Positions 26,345 to 36,119 of a DNA stretch of 64,000 nucleotides are shown one piece after another. The notes beneath the pieces were generated by a model. The model saw nothing but the letters and a program-made list of their open reading frames with translations, was not told the origin of the DNA and made no database searches. Both the position numbers and the translations under genes were made by a program. The stretch spans positions 1 to 64,000 of the forward strand of contig CAMWVQ010000007.1 in NCBI GenBank assembly GCA_947177635.1, written 5' to 3'. The stretch is from an uncultured Porphyromonadaceae bacterium (GTDB taxonomy: Bacteria; Bacteroidota; Bacteroidia; Bacteroidales; Muribaculaceae). Position 1 is the first letter of the stretch. Every line of letters starts with the position of its first letter.

Positions 26345-29300
26345 ATGAGAAAGCTGACACAATGGCTTATCATGGCTTTGACCGCCCTGGTGGCAATGCC
26401 GTCGATGGCCGCGACTTTCGTCGGGGATCGAACAGACTTCCGCGACGAAACCATCTATTTTGCGATGACCACCCGTTTCTATGACGGTGATCCTATGAAC
26501 AACGTCTGCACCTGGGACAAGCAGGAGAAGCAGATTCAGACCAAAGACCCCGCGTGGCGTGGCGACTTCGCCGGTCTGATCGAGAAACTCGACTACATCA
26601 AGGCCCTCGGCTTCACCGCCATCTGGATCACCCCCGTCGTGCAGAACGGCTCAGGCATCGACTACCACGGCTACCACGCAATGGACCTCTCGACCGTTGA
26701 CCTCCGCTACGAGAGCCGCAAAGAATGGGGATGTGAGAAGGATGTGAAATTCCAGGACCTCATCGACGCCGCCCACGCAAAGGGTCTCAAAATCGTGCTT
26801 GACGTCGTGCTCCAGCACACCGGCAACTTCGGCGAGGCCAAGCTCAACCCCCTCTTCACCCGTAACCAGAACATCCGCAACCAGGCCAACATCGAGTGCT
26901 GTATGATTCCCGATGCCAAGCTCGGCGGAGCAAGCTACTGGGACCTCCCCAACTCCGGCGAGACCACCCAATACAGCGTGCGCTGGAAATATTTCAAGAA
27001 CCCCCAGTACGAGCCCAACAACTACTACCACCACTACGGTACCGGCTGGAACTGGGACCTTCCCAACCGCTGGTGGGGACAGATCGCCGGCGATTGCGTC
27101 GACCTCAACACCGAGAACAACGCCGTTGCCGAGTATGTTGTCGAGTGCTACGGCAAGTTCATCGAGATGGGTGTGGACGCGTTCCGTATCGACACCTCCG
27201 GCCACATCTCCCCGCTGACCTTCAACAAGCAGTTCATCCCCCAGTTCCAGGCCCTCGGCGAGAAATACAAGAACAAACGTCTCAACGGCGCGCCTTTCTT
27301 CATGTTCGGCGAGGTCTGCCAGCGTTTCTCAGGAGACGTTGTGTACCGCAACCAGCCCAACCTCTCATGCTACTTCTACACCTGGAAGTCTGACCAGGCC
27401 CTGCTCGACGAATTCAACGGTGACCCCGCATGGTGGCGTCAGCAGACCCTCCCCGAAGGCCATGACACCGCCGTCGGCCCGATGGCGGTCTGCGAGAAGG
27501 ACACCAAGGACAAACCCCGCTCAAACAACGCCTGGATGGTGAACGGCGCATGGCACGAGCCTGACTACTCCCAATCATCCGGCTTCAACATCATCGACTT
27601 CCCCGTACATTACAACTATAAGAATGTAGGAGAAATACAGCAGTATTTCAAACAAGACAACTACTACAACGACGCTTCCTACAATGTCGTATATGTAGAC
27701 TCCCACGACTACGGCCCCGGCCCCAACGACGGCATCCGCTTCAACGGCGGCACAGCCCAGTGGGCCGAGAACCTCTCCTGGATGTTCACATTCCGCGGCA
27801 TCCCCTGCCTCTACTACGGCTCCGAGGTTGAGTTCCAGGCAGGCAAGCTGATCGACGACGGTATGAACACCGCCCTCATCAACACCGGCCGCGCTTACTT
27901 CGGCCACTACCTCGAAGGCAACGTCAACGCCACCGACTTCGCCCAGTTCACCGCTGACGGCCAGGTGGCCGCCACCCTCAAGGGTGACCTCGCCCACCAC
28001 ATCCAGCAGCTCAACAAAATCCGCGCCGCCGTGCCCGCCCTCCGCAAGGGTCAGTACACATTCGACGGTTGCTCCGCAAACGGCGGATGGGCCTTCAAGC
28101 GCGCTTACAAGGATGAGTCTTACGTACTGGTTGCCGTTAACGGCGGCGCCACATTCACCAACGTCCCCGCAGGCACCTACACCGACATCGTGACCGGCCA
28201 GACCTACCAGGGCGGCGGCACAATCACCGTTGACGCTCCCAAGACCCAGGGCCAGCTCCGCGTGCTCGTGAAAGGCTGGACCGGCGGCAAGGTGGTTGAG
28301 GATGGCAAGTTCATCTACACCACTTCTCCTGTCGCCCAGGGCGGCAAGCCCCAGGTTTCCGACCCCGGCGCCACATTCTTCTACACCAAGGAAGACGCAA
28401 TCGACGAGACCCCGGGCGTAATCTTCAGCCCCGCCGGAGGCTCCTTCAAGACCGAGACCCTCACCGTATCCGTGTCGCTCACCCCCGCCTCCGTCTCCGG
28501 ATGGTACCAGGTGGCAGGCCAGCAGAAAGTGAACATCACCGCCGGCAACACCTCCACCTTCACCATCGGTGCAGGCATGAGCTTCGGCGAATCAATCTCC
28601 GTGACCTACGGAGCGACCTCGCAGTCAGGCGACACCACCACCGGCACCGTCACCTACAAGAAGGTCGATCCCTCCGCATCAATCACCGTGTATGTCGACG
28701 GACCCCAGGGCACCAACATGTATGCCTGGGGCAAGAACGGCGCAGGAGCCAGCGTGTCACCCTGCGGCGAATGGCCCGGCAAGGCCCTCTCCGAGACCGT
28801 CAATGTCAACGGCACCAACTACTACTACGTCACATTCGACGATATGGCGTCTGTCAACATCATCCTCAACAAGGACGGCAACCAGACCGGCGACATCGAG
28901 GGCATCACCGAAGACACCTTCTTCAAATATGACGGGAACTCCACCGTCACCAAGGTAAACGAGGATGTGACCCCCGTCCCCGTGGTCAAGTTCTCACCCA
29001 ACGGCGGCAACTTCGTCAACAATGTCAAAGTGACCGCCACCGCCTCCAACGCCACCTCGGCCTGGTACAAGATCGGCAACGGCCAGCAGATCAACATCGC
29101 CGGCTCCGCCAACTTCACCCTCGGCGACGGCATGGCAATCGGCGAGAGCGTCACCGTCTACTGGAGCGCGTCCAGCGCCACCGAGACCAAGACCGGCAGC
29201 GTGACATTCAAGAAAGTCGAGGAGCAGGTTCAGCCCGAAGGCCTGACTGTCTACTATGACAACTCCATCACAAAGTGGAGCAGCGTCAAGATTCACTACT

Positions 29301-29650
29301 GGGGCGGCGAGAGCGCTACCTCATGGCCCGGCGTCGACATGCAGATGATTGCCTCCAACATCTATATGTACACCTGCCCCAAGGGCACAATCGGCGTGGT
29401 GTTCAACAACGGCAGCGGCGACCAGACCAACGACGTCACACCTGAGAACAACCACATCTACAAGGGCACAGGCAACAAGAACTTCGAGGATGGCGGCACA
29501 TACTCCTCCTCCATCGCCGACACCTTCCACGACTTCGACGAGGAGCCCGTTGAATACTACAACATCCAGGGTATGCGCGTCGACAATCCCACCCCCGGCT
29601 TCTACATCATGCGCAAGGGCAACAAGGTTCAGAAAATCCACATCTACTGA
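26345..29650 (+). CDS. Secreted GH13 alpha-amylase with starch-binding repeats
   Basis: About 1101 residues from the ATG at 26345, chosen because it opens a signal peptide (MRKLTQWLIMALTALVAMPSMA); an upstream ATG would add 25 non-signal residues. The GH13 barrel carries DVVLQH (about 153-158), FRID with nucleophile Asp283, FGE with acid/base Glu323 and SHD at 453-455. After a beta-sandwich domain come repeated modules: two chitobiase-like repeats (starting VIFSPAGG and VKFSPNGG) and two CBM26/starch-binding-like modules (ITVYVDGPQ and LTVYYDNS). The C-terminal tail (YYNIQGMRV, GFYIMRKG, KVQKIHIY) resembles that of the CotH protein. It degrades extracellular starch-like glucans. No sus transport genes lie nearby. 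Confidence 0.9.
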   Translation: MRKLTQWLIMALTALVAMPSMAATFVGDRTDFRDETIYFAMTTRFYDGDPMNNVCTWDKQEKQIQTKDPAWRGDFAGLIEKLDYIKALGFTAIWITPVVQNGSGIDYHGYHAMDLSTVDLRYESRKEWGCEKDVKFQDLIDAAHAKGLKIVLDVVLQHTGNFGEAKLNPLFTRNQNIRNQANIECCMIPDAKLGGASYWDLPNSGETTQYSVRWKYFKNPQYEPNNYYHHYGTGWNWDLPNRWWGQIAGDCVDLNTENNAVAEYVVECYGKFIEMGVDAFRIDTSGHISPLTFNKQFIPQFQALGEKYKNKRLNGAPFFMFGEVCQRFSGDVVYRNQPNLSCYFYTWKSDQALLDEFNGDPAWWRQQTLPEGHDTAVGPMAVCEKDTKDKPRSNNAWMVNGAWHEPDYSQSSGFNIIDFPVHYNYKNVGEIQQYFKQDNYYNDASYNVVYVDSHDYGPGPNDGIRFNGGTAQWAENLSWMFTFRGIPCLYYGSEVEFQAGKLIDDGMNTALINTGRAYFGHYLEGNVNATDFAQFTADGQVAATLKGDLAHHIQQLNKIRAAVPALRKGQYTFDGCSANGGWAFKRAYKDESYVLVAVNGGATFTNVPAGTYTDIVTGQTYQGGGTITVDAPKTQGQLRVLVKGWTGGKVVEDGKFIYTTSPVAQGGKPQVSDPGATFFYTKEDAIDETPGVIFSPAGGSFKTETLTVSVSLTPASVSGWYQVAGQQKVNITAGNTSTFTIGAGMSFGESISVTYGATSQSGDTTTGTVTYKKVDPSASITVYVDGPQGTNMYAWGKNGAGASVSPCGEWPGKALSETVNVNGTNYYYVTFDDMASVNIILNKDGNQTGDIEGITEDTFFKYDGNSTVTKVNEDVTPVPVVKFSPNGGNFVNNVKVTATASNATSAWYKIGNGQQINIAGSANFTLGDGMAIGESVTVYWSASSATETKTGSVTFKKVEEQVQPEGLTVYYDNSITKWSSVKIHYWGGESATSWPGVDMQMIASNIYMYTCPKGTIGVVFNNGSGDQTNDVTPENNHIYKGTGNKNFEDGGTYSSSIADTFHDFDEEPVEYYNIQGMRVDNPTPGFYIMRKGNKVQKIHIY

Positions 29651-29723
29651 TAACCTGAACCTCTGACAACCTGAACGCCACACCGGGTCTCCGACCCGTC
29701 CGTGGCAACCCGACCCCATATCG

Positions 29724-29752
29724 GCCTCCGGCAATCCGCCGGAGGCTTTTTT
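29724..29752 (+). terminator. Intrinsic terminator after the amylase gene
   Basis: A 9-bp GC stem (29724-29732 with 29738-29746) followed by six T. The remaining intergenic stretch to 30027 holds only the spt promoter. Confidence 0.88.
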
Positions 29753-29880
29753 CATCCCCCTCCGCCCCGGCGGCATAGACGCGACGCCCCGCAAAGTCAT
29801 ACCTTTGCCGGCCGCTACTTTACGCCAAAAGCCATACTGACAGCGGCGAAAAACGGCGTTATGCGATATTTTTGTGTTTT

Positions 29881-29915
29881 TTTGCCGATTGTTTCGGCGA
29901 AAATCACTAACTTTG
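29881..29915 (+). promoter_or_regulatory. Promoter of the serine palmitoyltransferase gene
   Basis: -7 TAACTTTG (29908-29915) with TTTG -33 candidate at 29881-29884 (23-bp spacer). It gives a leader of about 105 nt. Confidence 0.6.
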
Positions 29916-30027
29916 TCGGCTGAATCGGTTTCCTCTCCAGAACAGACTCATCACCCCGGGATTGCGACTGCAAGCCAAGGCAGCCATCCCAGACTGTGTT
30001 ATAAGGAAAAAGTAATCTTACACCAGA

Positions 30028-31215
30028 ATGAAGTTGCTTCAAGCCAAATTAGCCAAATACACCGCGCCCCAGCAGGCCAAGGCCGCCGGCGTTTATCCCT
30101 ATTTCCGCGCCATCGAGAGCGAGCAGGAGGCGGAAGTCTTAATAAACGGCCGCAAGGTGCTGATGTTCGGCTCCAACTGCTATTCAGGTCTTGTCAGCGA
30201 CCCCCGCATCAAGGAGGCCGCCATCGAGGCCACAAAAAAATACGGTACAGGATGCGCCGGTTCTCCGTTCCTCAACGGCACACTCGACCTCCACAAGAAA
30301 CTCGAACGCCGCATCGCCGAATATATCGGCAAGGAGGATGTGATGATTTACTCCACCGGTTTCGAGGTGAACCTCGGCGTGGTTTCCTGCCTGACAGGCC
30401 GCGGCGACTACATCATCTATGACGAGCAAGACCACGCCTCCATCATCGAGGGCCGCCGTCTGAGCTTCTCCACCTGCCTCAAATACAAGCACAACGACAT
30501 GGAGTCGCTTGAGCAGCAGCTCCAGAAGTGCGAGCCCGACAAAGTGAAACTCATCGTCACCGACGGTGTGTTCTCCATGGAAGGGGACGTAGCCAACCTC
30601 CCCGAAATCGTGCGCCTGGCCAAGAAATACAACGCCGCCGTGATGGTCGACGAGGCCCACGGCATCGGAGTGTTCGGCAAAGGCGGCCGCGGAACCTGCG
30701 ACCATTTCGGCGTCACCGACGACGTAGACCTCATCATGGGAACATTCTCCAAGTCGTTCGCCTCGCTCGGAGGTTTCATCGCCACCGACAAGGAAATCAC
30801 CAACTTCCTGCGCCACCACTCCCGCTCATACATCTTCACCGCCTCAATCACCCCCGCCTCGACAGCGGCCGCGCTGAAGGCCATCGACCTTATGATCGAG
30901 GAGCCGGAGCGTCAGGAGAACCTCTGGAAAATCACCGAGTTCGCCCTCGACGGTTTCCGCCAGATGGGCTGCGAGATAGGCAACACCACAACCCCTATCA
31001 TCCCCCTGTTCATCCGCGACGACTACAAGACCTACACCGTCACCCGCGACCTCTTCGACGAGGGTCTGTTTGTCAACCCCGTGGTGACTCCCGCCGTCGC
31101 TCCCCAGGACACCCTCATCCGCTTCTCGCTGATGGCCACCCACACCCAGGAGCAGGTTGAGTTCGCCCTCGAGAAAATCGAGAAGGTGTTCCGCAAGCAC
31201 GGAATCATCAAGTGA
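30028..31215 (+). CDS. spt: Serine palmitoyltransferase (alpha-oxoamine synthase)
   Basis: A 395-residue PLP enzyme of the alpha-oxoamine synthase family, closest to Bacteroidetes Spt, which condenses serine with an acyl-CoA to start sphingolipid synthesis. Evidence: GSNCYSGLVSDPRIKEAA, GTGCAGSPFLNGT, the aspartate of VMVDEAHGIGVFG that contacts PLP, and GTFSKSFASLGGF with the PLP lysine. Length fits. Related enzymes (KBL, BioF) share these motifs, but the N-terminus and the substrate region fit Spt better. It stands alone; ceramide-synthesis partners are not in the window. Confidence 0.85.
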   Translation: MKLLQAKLAKYTAPQQAKAAGVYPYFRAIESEQEAEVLINGRKVLMFGSNCYSGLVSDPRIKEAAIEATKKYGTGCAGSPFLNGTLDLHKKLERRIAEYIGKEDVMIYSTGFEVNLGVVSCLTGRGDYIIYDEQDHASIIEGRRLSFSTCLKYKHNDMESLEQQLQKCEPDKVKLIVTDGVFSMEGDVANLPEIVRLAKKYNAAVMVDEAHGIGVFGKGGRGTCDHFGVTDDVDLIMGTFSKSFASLGGFIATDKEITNFLRHHSRSYIFTASITPASTAAALKAIDLMIEEPERQENLWKITEFALDGFRQMGCEIGNTTTPIIPLFIRDDYKTYTVTRDLFDEGLFVNPVVTPAVAPQDTLIRFSLMATHTQEQVEFALEKIEKVFRKHGIIK

Positions 31216-31291
31216 CACCCCCTGACACGGTCAGGAAAAGAAACCGCCCCCCTGCCATAACCGCCCGAATCAGTTTTTTTGGCCGCAGGGG

Positions 31292-31321
31292 TTGATTTCT
31301 CCGAAATAATTATTAACTTTG
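31292..31321 (+). promoter_or_regulatory. Promoter of tRNA-Leu and possibly nfnAB
   Basis: -33 TTG (31292-31294), 19-bp spacer, -7 TAACTTTG (31314-31321), about 50 bp before the tRNA. Confidence 0.7.
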
Positions 31322-31371
31322 CCCGCAAGGTGGCCATTGACAACACAGGCCCGCCCCGAGGGCAAAGTATC

Positions 31372-31453
31372 GCGCAAGTGGCGTAATTGGTAGCCGCGCC
31401 AGACTTAGGATCTGGTGACTTCGGTCGTGGGGGTTCGAGTCCCCCCCTGCGCA
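31372..31453 (+). tRNA. tRNA-Leu(TAG)
   Basis: Acceptor GCGCAAG pairs with CCTGCGC (one mismatch). The anticodon stem CCAGA/TCTGG holds loop CTTAGGA with anticodon TAG. A medium variable arm (TGACTTCGGTCG) and a T arm with GGTTCGAGTCC follow, as expected for leucine. The 82-nt length includes the discriminator base. Confidence 0.95.
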
Positions 31454-31512
31454 CACAACATCCATACATCACCTATAAGGGACGCAGCCTGCTGCGTCCC
31501 TTGTTTTGACTT

Positions 31513-32292
31513 ATGAACAAGATTTTAGAAAAAGAGCATTTCTCGGAAAAGGTAGTCAAGCTCGTCGTGGAGGCGCCGATGATCGCGCGTGCCCGCAAGC
31601 CGGGCCACTTCGTGATTGTCATACCTGACGAGAAGGGCGAGAGAATCCCCCTGACCATAGCCGACGCCGACACGAAGCGCGGCACCATCACCCTGGTGGT
31701 GCAGGCCATCGGGGAGTCGACCGCGCAGATTTGCGCCAAGAATCCGGGCGACACTCTCCACGATGTGGTAGGTCCCCTGGGCCGCGCCACCGACATCCGC
31801 GAGTTCGGGACAGTGGTCTGCTGTGGCGGCGGCGTCGGAGTTGCCCCCCTCCTTCCCATCCTGCGCGCGATGAAAGCGGCCGGGAACAAGGTGATTTCCA
31901 TCCTCGCGGCCCGCACCAAAGACCTCATAATCCTCGAGGAGCAGGTCAGGGAATCATCCGACGAGGTGATAATAATGACCGATGACGGCAGCTATGGCAG
32001 ACAGGGACTGGTCACCGACGGACTCGAGGAGGTCATCAACCGCGAGAAGGTCGACCTGGTATGCACAATCGGCCCTGCCGTGATGATGAAATTCGTCAGT
32101 CTGCTGACTGCCCGACACAATGTGCCGACAATCTGCTCGCTCAACACCATAATGGTTGACGGCACAGGTATGTGTGGCGCGTGCCGCGTCACCGTCGGCG
32201 GGAAGATGCGGTTTGTCTGCGTCGACGGGCCCGAGTTCGACGCCCACCAGGTAGACTTCGACGAGATGCTTATGCGCCTGCGCTCTTATTGA
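31513..32292 (+). CDS. nfnA: NfnA-like NADH-dependent ferredoxin:NADP+ oxidoreductase, FAD/NAD subunit
   Basis: A 259-residue flavoprotein of the PyrK/NfnA family. It has an FAD-binding barrel (residues 1-100), a nucleotide-binding domain with CCGGGVGVAPLLPI, and a C-terminal [2Fe-2S] segment around DGTGMCGACRV and FVCVDGPEF. Only three cysteines are visible there; NfnA of Thermotoga uses three Cys and one Asp, and the Asp of DGTG fits. It is followed 18 bp later by the NfnB subunit. Together they bifurcate electrons between NADH, ferredoxin and NADP+. Related SudB could be confused with it, but the partner gene favours Nfn. Confidence 0.83.
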   Translation: MNKILEKEHFSEKVVKLVVEAPMIARARKPGHFVIVIPDEKGERIPLTIADADTKRGTITLVVQAIGESTAQICAKNPGDTLHDVVGPLGRATDIREFGTVVCCGGGVGVAPLLPILRAMKAAGNKVISILAARTKDLIILEEQVRESSDEVIIMTDDGSYGRQGLVTDGLEEVINREKVDLVCTIGPAVMMKFVSLLTARHNVPTICSLNTIMVDGTGMCGACRVTVGGKMRFVCVDGPEFDAHQVDFDEMLMRLRSY

Positions 32293-32310
32293 CCCCTTAT
32301 TCAGACCACA

Positions 32311-33789
32311 ATGGAAAATCAAACCACCATATCTCCGCGCGACGCCCGATGGAGGGAGGAGCTGCGCAAATCCCTCACGGCCAAGGAGCGGATGGCGATT
32401 CCCCGCGTGAGGATGCCCGAACTTGACCCGGCCTACCGCGTGACCTGCAACGAGGAGGTCAACCGGGGGCTGTCGGCCGAGCAGGCCGTAGTGGAGGCCT
32501 CCCGCTGTCTCGACTGCCCCGACCCGCAGTGTGTCACCGGGTGTCCAGTCTCCATCAACATCCCCGGCTTCATAAAGAACATCGAGCGGGGGGAGTTCGC
32601 CGAGGCGGCCGCCGTCCTCAAGGAGACCTCAGCCCTTCCGGCCGTATGTGGCCGCGTGTGCCCCCAGGAGAGGCAGTGTGAGTCGAAATGCATCTACAAC
32701 AAGACCAGACGTGAGGCCGTGGCCATCGGCTACCTTGAGCGGTTCGCCGCCGACACGGCCCGCGACCGCGCCGCCAAGACCGAGGACACTCCTGCCACCC
32801 GCCACGCCGCCCCCGATGCCATCCGCGTGGCCGTCGTTGGTTCAGGCCCCGCCTCACTCTCCTTTGCCGGTGAGATGGCCCGCAGGGGTTACGCCGTGCA
32901 TGTCTTCGAGGCCCTCCACGAAATCGGGGGTGTGCTCAAATACGGTATTCCGGAGTTCCGCCTCCCCAACGAGATTGTCGACGCCGAGATAAAGGAACTG
33001 CGCGCCGCCGGGGTGGAGTTCACCCACGACTGCGTAATCGGCAAGACCCTCTCTTACGATGACCTGCTGGAACAGGGATTCAAGGGGGTGTTCGTCGCCT
33101 CAGGTGCCGGGTTGCCCCGCTTCATGGGAATCCCCGGGGAGAACTACATAGGGGTGATGTCGAGCAACGAATACCTCACCCGCGTTAATCTGATGGGAGC
33201 CGGCCGTCAGGGATGGGCAACCCCGGTGATACGAGGCCGGAAGGTGGCCGTCATCGGCGGCGGCAACACCGCCATGGACTCCTGCCGCACCGCCAGGCGC
33301 ATGGGAGCCGAGGAGGTCTACATCGTCTACCGCCGCTCGGAGGCTGAGATGCCTGCCCGCGCCGAGGAGGTGCGCCACGCCAAGGAGGAGGGGGTCACAT
33401 TCCTCACCCTCCACAACCCCGTGGAATACCTTGCCGACGAGAAAGGACGCGTCAGGGCCATGCGGCTCCAGAAGATGGAGCTCGGCGAGCCTGACGAATC
33501 TGGACGCCGCTCACCCCGCCCTGTCGAGGGAGCCATCGAGGAGGTCGAGGTGGATGAGGTGATTGTGAGCGTCGGTGTGTCGCCCAACCCTCTGATTCCC
33601 GACTCCATACCCGGCCTTGAGGTGACGCGGCGCGGCACACTCGTGGCCGACGAGAACACCCTTGAGACCACCATCCCGATGCTCTTCGCCGGAGGAGACA
33701 TCGTCAGGGGTGGCGCGACCGTGATTCTCGCCATGGGTGACGGCCGCAAAGCCGCCGCCGAGATGGACAAGAAAATCCGCAATTCATAA
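32311..33789 (+). CDS. nfnB: NfnB-like large subunit (glutamate-synthase small-subunit fold)
   Basis: A 492-residue iron-sulfur flavoprotein. The N-terminus has two [4Fe-4S] cysteine clusters (CLDCPDPQCVTGCP and CGRVCPQERQCESKC), followed by FAD-binding VVGSGPASLSFAGEMARRG, the NADP-binding GRKVAVIGGGNTAMDSCRTA and a C-terminal FAD motif LFAGGDIVRGGATV. GltD and NfnB share this architecture; no glutamate synthase large subunit is adjacent, and the nfnA gene immediately upstream supports NfnB. Role: redox balance between NADPH and ferredoxin. Confidence 0.85.
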   Translation: MENQTTISPRDARWREELRKSLTAKERMAIPRVRMPELDPAYRVTCNEEVNRGLSAEQAVVEASRCLDCPDPQCVTGCPVSINIPGFIKNIERGEFAEAAAVLKETSALPAVCGRVCPQERQCESKCIYNKTRREAVAIGYLERFAADTARDRAAKTEDTPATRHAAPDAIRVAVVGSGPASLSFAGEMARRGYAVHVFEALHEIGGVLKYGIPEFRLPNEIVDAEIKELRAAGVEFTHDCVIGKTLSYDDLLEQGFKGVFVASGAGLPRFMGIPGENYIGVMSSNEYLTRVNLMGAGRQGWATPVIRGRKVAVIGGGNTAMDSCRTARRMGAEEVYIVYRRSEAEMPARAEEVRHAKEEGVTFLTLHNPVEYLADEKGRVRAMRLQKMELGEPDESGRRSPRPVEGAIEEVEVDEVIVSVGVSPNPLIPDSIPGLEVTRRGTLVADENTLETTIPMLFAGGDIVRGGATVILAMGDGRKAAAEMDKKIRNS

Positions 33790-33820
33790 ATAACACTCCG
33801 TAATTTCTGACACAATAGTT

Positions 33821-35020
33821 ATGGAAGAACTGACAATCGGCGAGATTTACCGCGCCCAGATGGTGCTGCGCGATGTGGCCCGCCACCCGAAAATCATAGG
33901 TCCCACACAGCTCTCTGACAGCTGCAGCATATACCTCAAGCCTGAGAACCTGCAACACACCGGGGCGTTCAAGCTCCGTGGCGCGTATTACAAGATTTCC
34001 CAGCTTACCGACGAGGAGAAGCAGCACGGCGTCATAGCCTGTTCGGCCGGCAACCACGCCCAGGGTGTGGCCCTGTCGGCCACCCAGAACGGCATCAAGT
34101 CGCTCATCTGCCTCCCCGCCGGGGCCCCCATCTCAAAGATAGAGGCGACCAAACGCCTCGGAGCCGAGGTGTGTCTCGTGCCGGGTGTCTATGATGACGC
34201 CTACGCAAAGGCCATCGAGCTGAAGGAGGAGAAGGGCTACACCTTCGTCCACCCCTTCAACGACCCCAAGGTGATAGCCGGCCAGGGAACAATCGGCCTT
34301 GAGATTCTTGAGGAGATGCCCGGCGTCGAGGCCATAGTCGTGCCTGTCGGCGGCGGCGGACTTATCGCCGGTGTGGCCTTCGCGGTCAAGACCCTGCGCC
34401 CCGACATCAAGGTGTATGGCGTCCAGGCCGCCGGAGCCCCCTCCATGGCCGAATCGATGAAGAGACGCGAGAGGGTACACCTCGACTCCGTCTCGACCAT
34501 CGCCGACGGCATCGCCGTCAAGGAACCGGGCGACCTCACCTATGAGCTGTGTGAGAAATATGTCGACGAAATCGTGACCGTCAACGACGACGAGATCGCC
34601 GCCGCCATCCTCGCCCTGATAGAGAAGCAGAAGCTTGTCGCCGAAGGAGCCGGAGCCACCGCCGTGGCCGCCGCGATGTTCGGCAAACTCCCCGTCGACG
34701 GCAAGAAGGTTGTGTGTCTTGTCTCGGGCGGCAACATCGACGTCAACATCCTCAGCCGCGTGATAAACCGAGGGCTGCTCAAGAACGGGCGCCTCTGCCA
34801 GCTCGAACTGGAGGTTCCCGACAAGCCCGGCACCCTCTCGCAGGTGCTGAAAGTAGTCGCCGACCACGGCAGCAATGTGTTGTCTGTAAGCCACGAGCGC
34901 GTATCGGCCGCGTCGCAGATCAACTCCTGCACCCTCCATCTCGAACTGGAGACCCTCGACAACAACCATGTCGAAAGGCTCAAAGCGGCCCTTGAGGAAG
35001 CCGGATTCCCGGTTGTCTGA
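33821..35020 (+). CDS. ilvA: Threonine ammonia-lyase with ACT domain
   Basis: A 399-residue PLP enzyme that deaminates threonine to 2-oxobutyrate. The PLP lysine lies in TGAFKLRGAYYKI, the phosphate-binding loop is SAGNHAQGVA and GGGGLIAGVAFAVK lines the cofactor. A C-terminal ACT-like regulatory domain (from about residue 325) ends the chain. The length fits the short biosynthetic or catabolic class that has one ACT domain. It follows nfnB by 31 bp and precedes glutaminase by 39 bp, so these four genes may be one transcript. Confidence 0.9.
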   Translation: MEELTIGEIYRAQMVLRDVARHPKIIGPTQLSDSCSIYLKPENLQHTGAFKLRGAYYKISQLTDEEKQHGVIACSAGNHAQGVALSATQNGIKSLICLPAGAPISKIEATKRLGAEVCLVPGVYDDAYAKAIELKEEKGYTFVHPFNDPKVIAGQGTIGLEILEEMPGVEAIVVPVGGGGLIAGVAFAVKTLRPDIKVYGVQAAGAPSMAESMKRRERVHLDSVSTIADGIAVKEPGDLTYELCEKYVDEIVTVNDDEIAAAILALIEKQKLVAEGAGATAVAAAMFGKLPVDGKKVVCLVSGGNIDVNILSRVINRGLLKNGRLCQLELEVPDKPGTLSQVLKVVADHGSNVLSVSHERVSAASQINSCTLHLELETLDNNHVERLKAALEEAGFPVV

Positions 35021-35059
35021 CCTCACCCCGCACATACACCTTAAATACCCCCTGATACC

Positions 35060-36022
35060 ATGTCACGTCTGATTACCCGGCAGGAAATAGCCGAGGCCGC
35101 CGAAGGCGCCTACACCATGGCGCGTGTCGACAACGGCGGACATAACGCCCACTACATCCCCTACCTGGCCAACGTCCCGTCAGACCTTTTCGCCCTGACG
35201 GTGACGTTGCCCGACGGGGAGGTGTTCAGTTTCGGAGACGACGCCTATCTCTTCGGAATAGAGTCCGTATCGAAAGTGGCCACGGCCATCCTGGCAATGA
35301 AACAATGGTCGCCCGAGATGGTGTTGCGCAAAATCGGCGCCGACGCCACCGGGCTCCCCTTCAGCTCAATATTCTCGATTCTCCTTGAGAACGACCACCC
35401 CTCCACCCCACTGGTCAACGCGGGGGCAATATCCACCTGCTCGATGGTCAAGCCCCTGGGCAACCCCGTCGGGAAGTGGAAGGCCATCGTAGACAACATG
35501 GTGTCGCTCTTCGGGTCAGAGCCGTCGCTCATCGACGAGCTCTACCGCTCGGAGTCTGACACCAACTACAACAACCGCTCGATGACCTGGCTGCTCAAAA
35601 AGCATGACCGTCTCTATGACGACCCGATGATGAGCCTCGACCTCTACACCCGCCAGTGTTCGCTCGGGGTCACATGCCGCCAGCTGTCGGCCATGGCCGC
35701 CACCATCGCCAACGGAGGGGTGAATCCACTGACCGGGGAGCGCGCCTTCCCTGAGGAGATTTCCCCGAAAATCATCAGCATGATGGCCTCGGTAGGTTTC
35801 TACCAGCACACCGGCGACTGGATGTTCTCCTCCGGACTTCCGGCGAAGACCGGCGTGGGGGGCGGCATCGTCGGGGTGCTGCCCGGCCTGCTGGGCATCG
35901 CGGCCTTCTCGCCCCGCCTCGACCAGGCTGGCAACTCCGTCAGGGCCCAGGCCGCCATCAAGCAGTTCATGCAGACTCTCGGGCTTGGAATCTACAACTC
36001 GACCCAGGTGGAGCTGGCCTGA
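35060..36022 (+). CDS. glsA: Glutaminase A
   Basis: A 320-residue serine-dependent beta-lactamase-fold glutaminase that hydrolyses glutamine to glutamate and ammonia. Ser and Lys of the catalytic tetrad lie in FGIESVSKVATAIL; YNNRSMTWLL and the tyrosine region near YTRQCSLGVTCRQL, and the terminal GVGGGIVGVLPG loop, match the family. Length is normal for GlsA. Together with threonine ammonia-lyase and Nfn it forms an amino-acid nitrogen and redox group. Confidence 0.93.
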   Translation: MSRLITRQEIAEAAEGAYTMARVDNGGHNAHYIPYLANVPSDLFALTVTLPDGEVFSFGDDAYLFGIESVSKVATAILAMKQWSPEMVLRKIGADATGLPFSSIFSILLENDHPSTPLVNAGAISTCSMVKPLGNPVGKWKAIVDNMVSLFGSEPSLIDELYRSESDTNYNNRSMTWLLKKHDRLYDDPMMSLDLYTRQCSLGVTCRQLSAMAATIANGGVNPLTGERAFPEEISPKIISMMASVGFYQHTGDWMFSSGLPAKTGVGGGIVGVLPGLLGIAAFSPRLDQAGNSVRAQAAIKQFMQTLGLGIYNSTQVELA

Positions 36023-36090
36023 AAACACCCTGTTTGCCGTTTTCTTGCATCTTTTTTATATAAAATCTCTGTTTTTTCAGGCATAAAGCA

Positions 36091-36119
36091 TTGATATAAG
36101 CTTTTTTTTGCTAACTTTG
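36091..36119 (+). promoter_or_regulatory. Promoter of the Hc1-like gene
   Basis: -33 TTG (36091-36093), 18-bp spacer, -7 TAACTTTG (36112-36119), about 89 bp before the ATG at 36208. Confidence 0.65.

Noticed and set aside
31216..31371. Possible second tRNA upstream of tRNA-Leu
   Set aside because: No cloverleaf could be drawn; the region holds a promoter.
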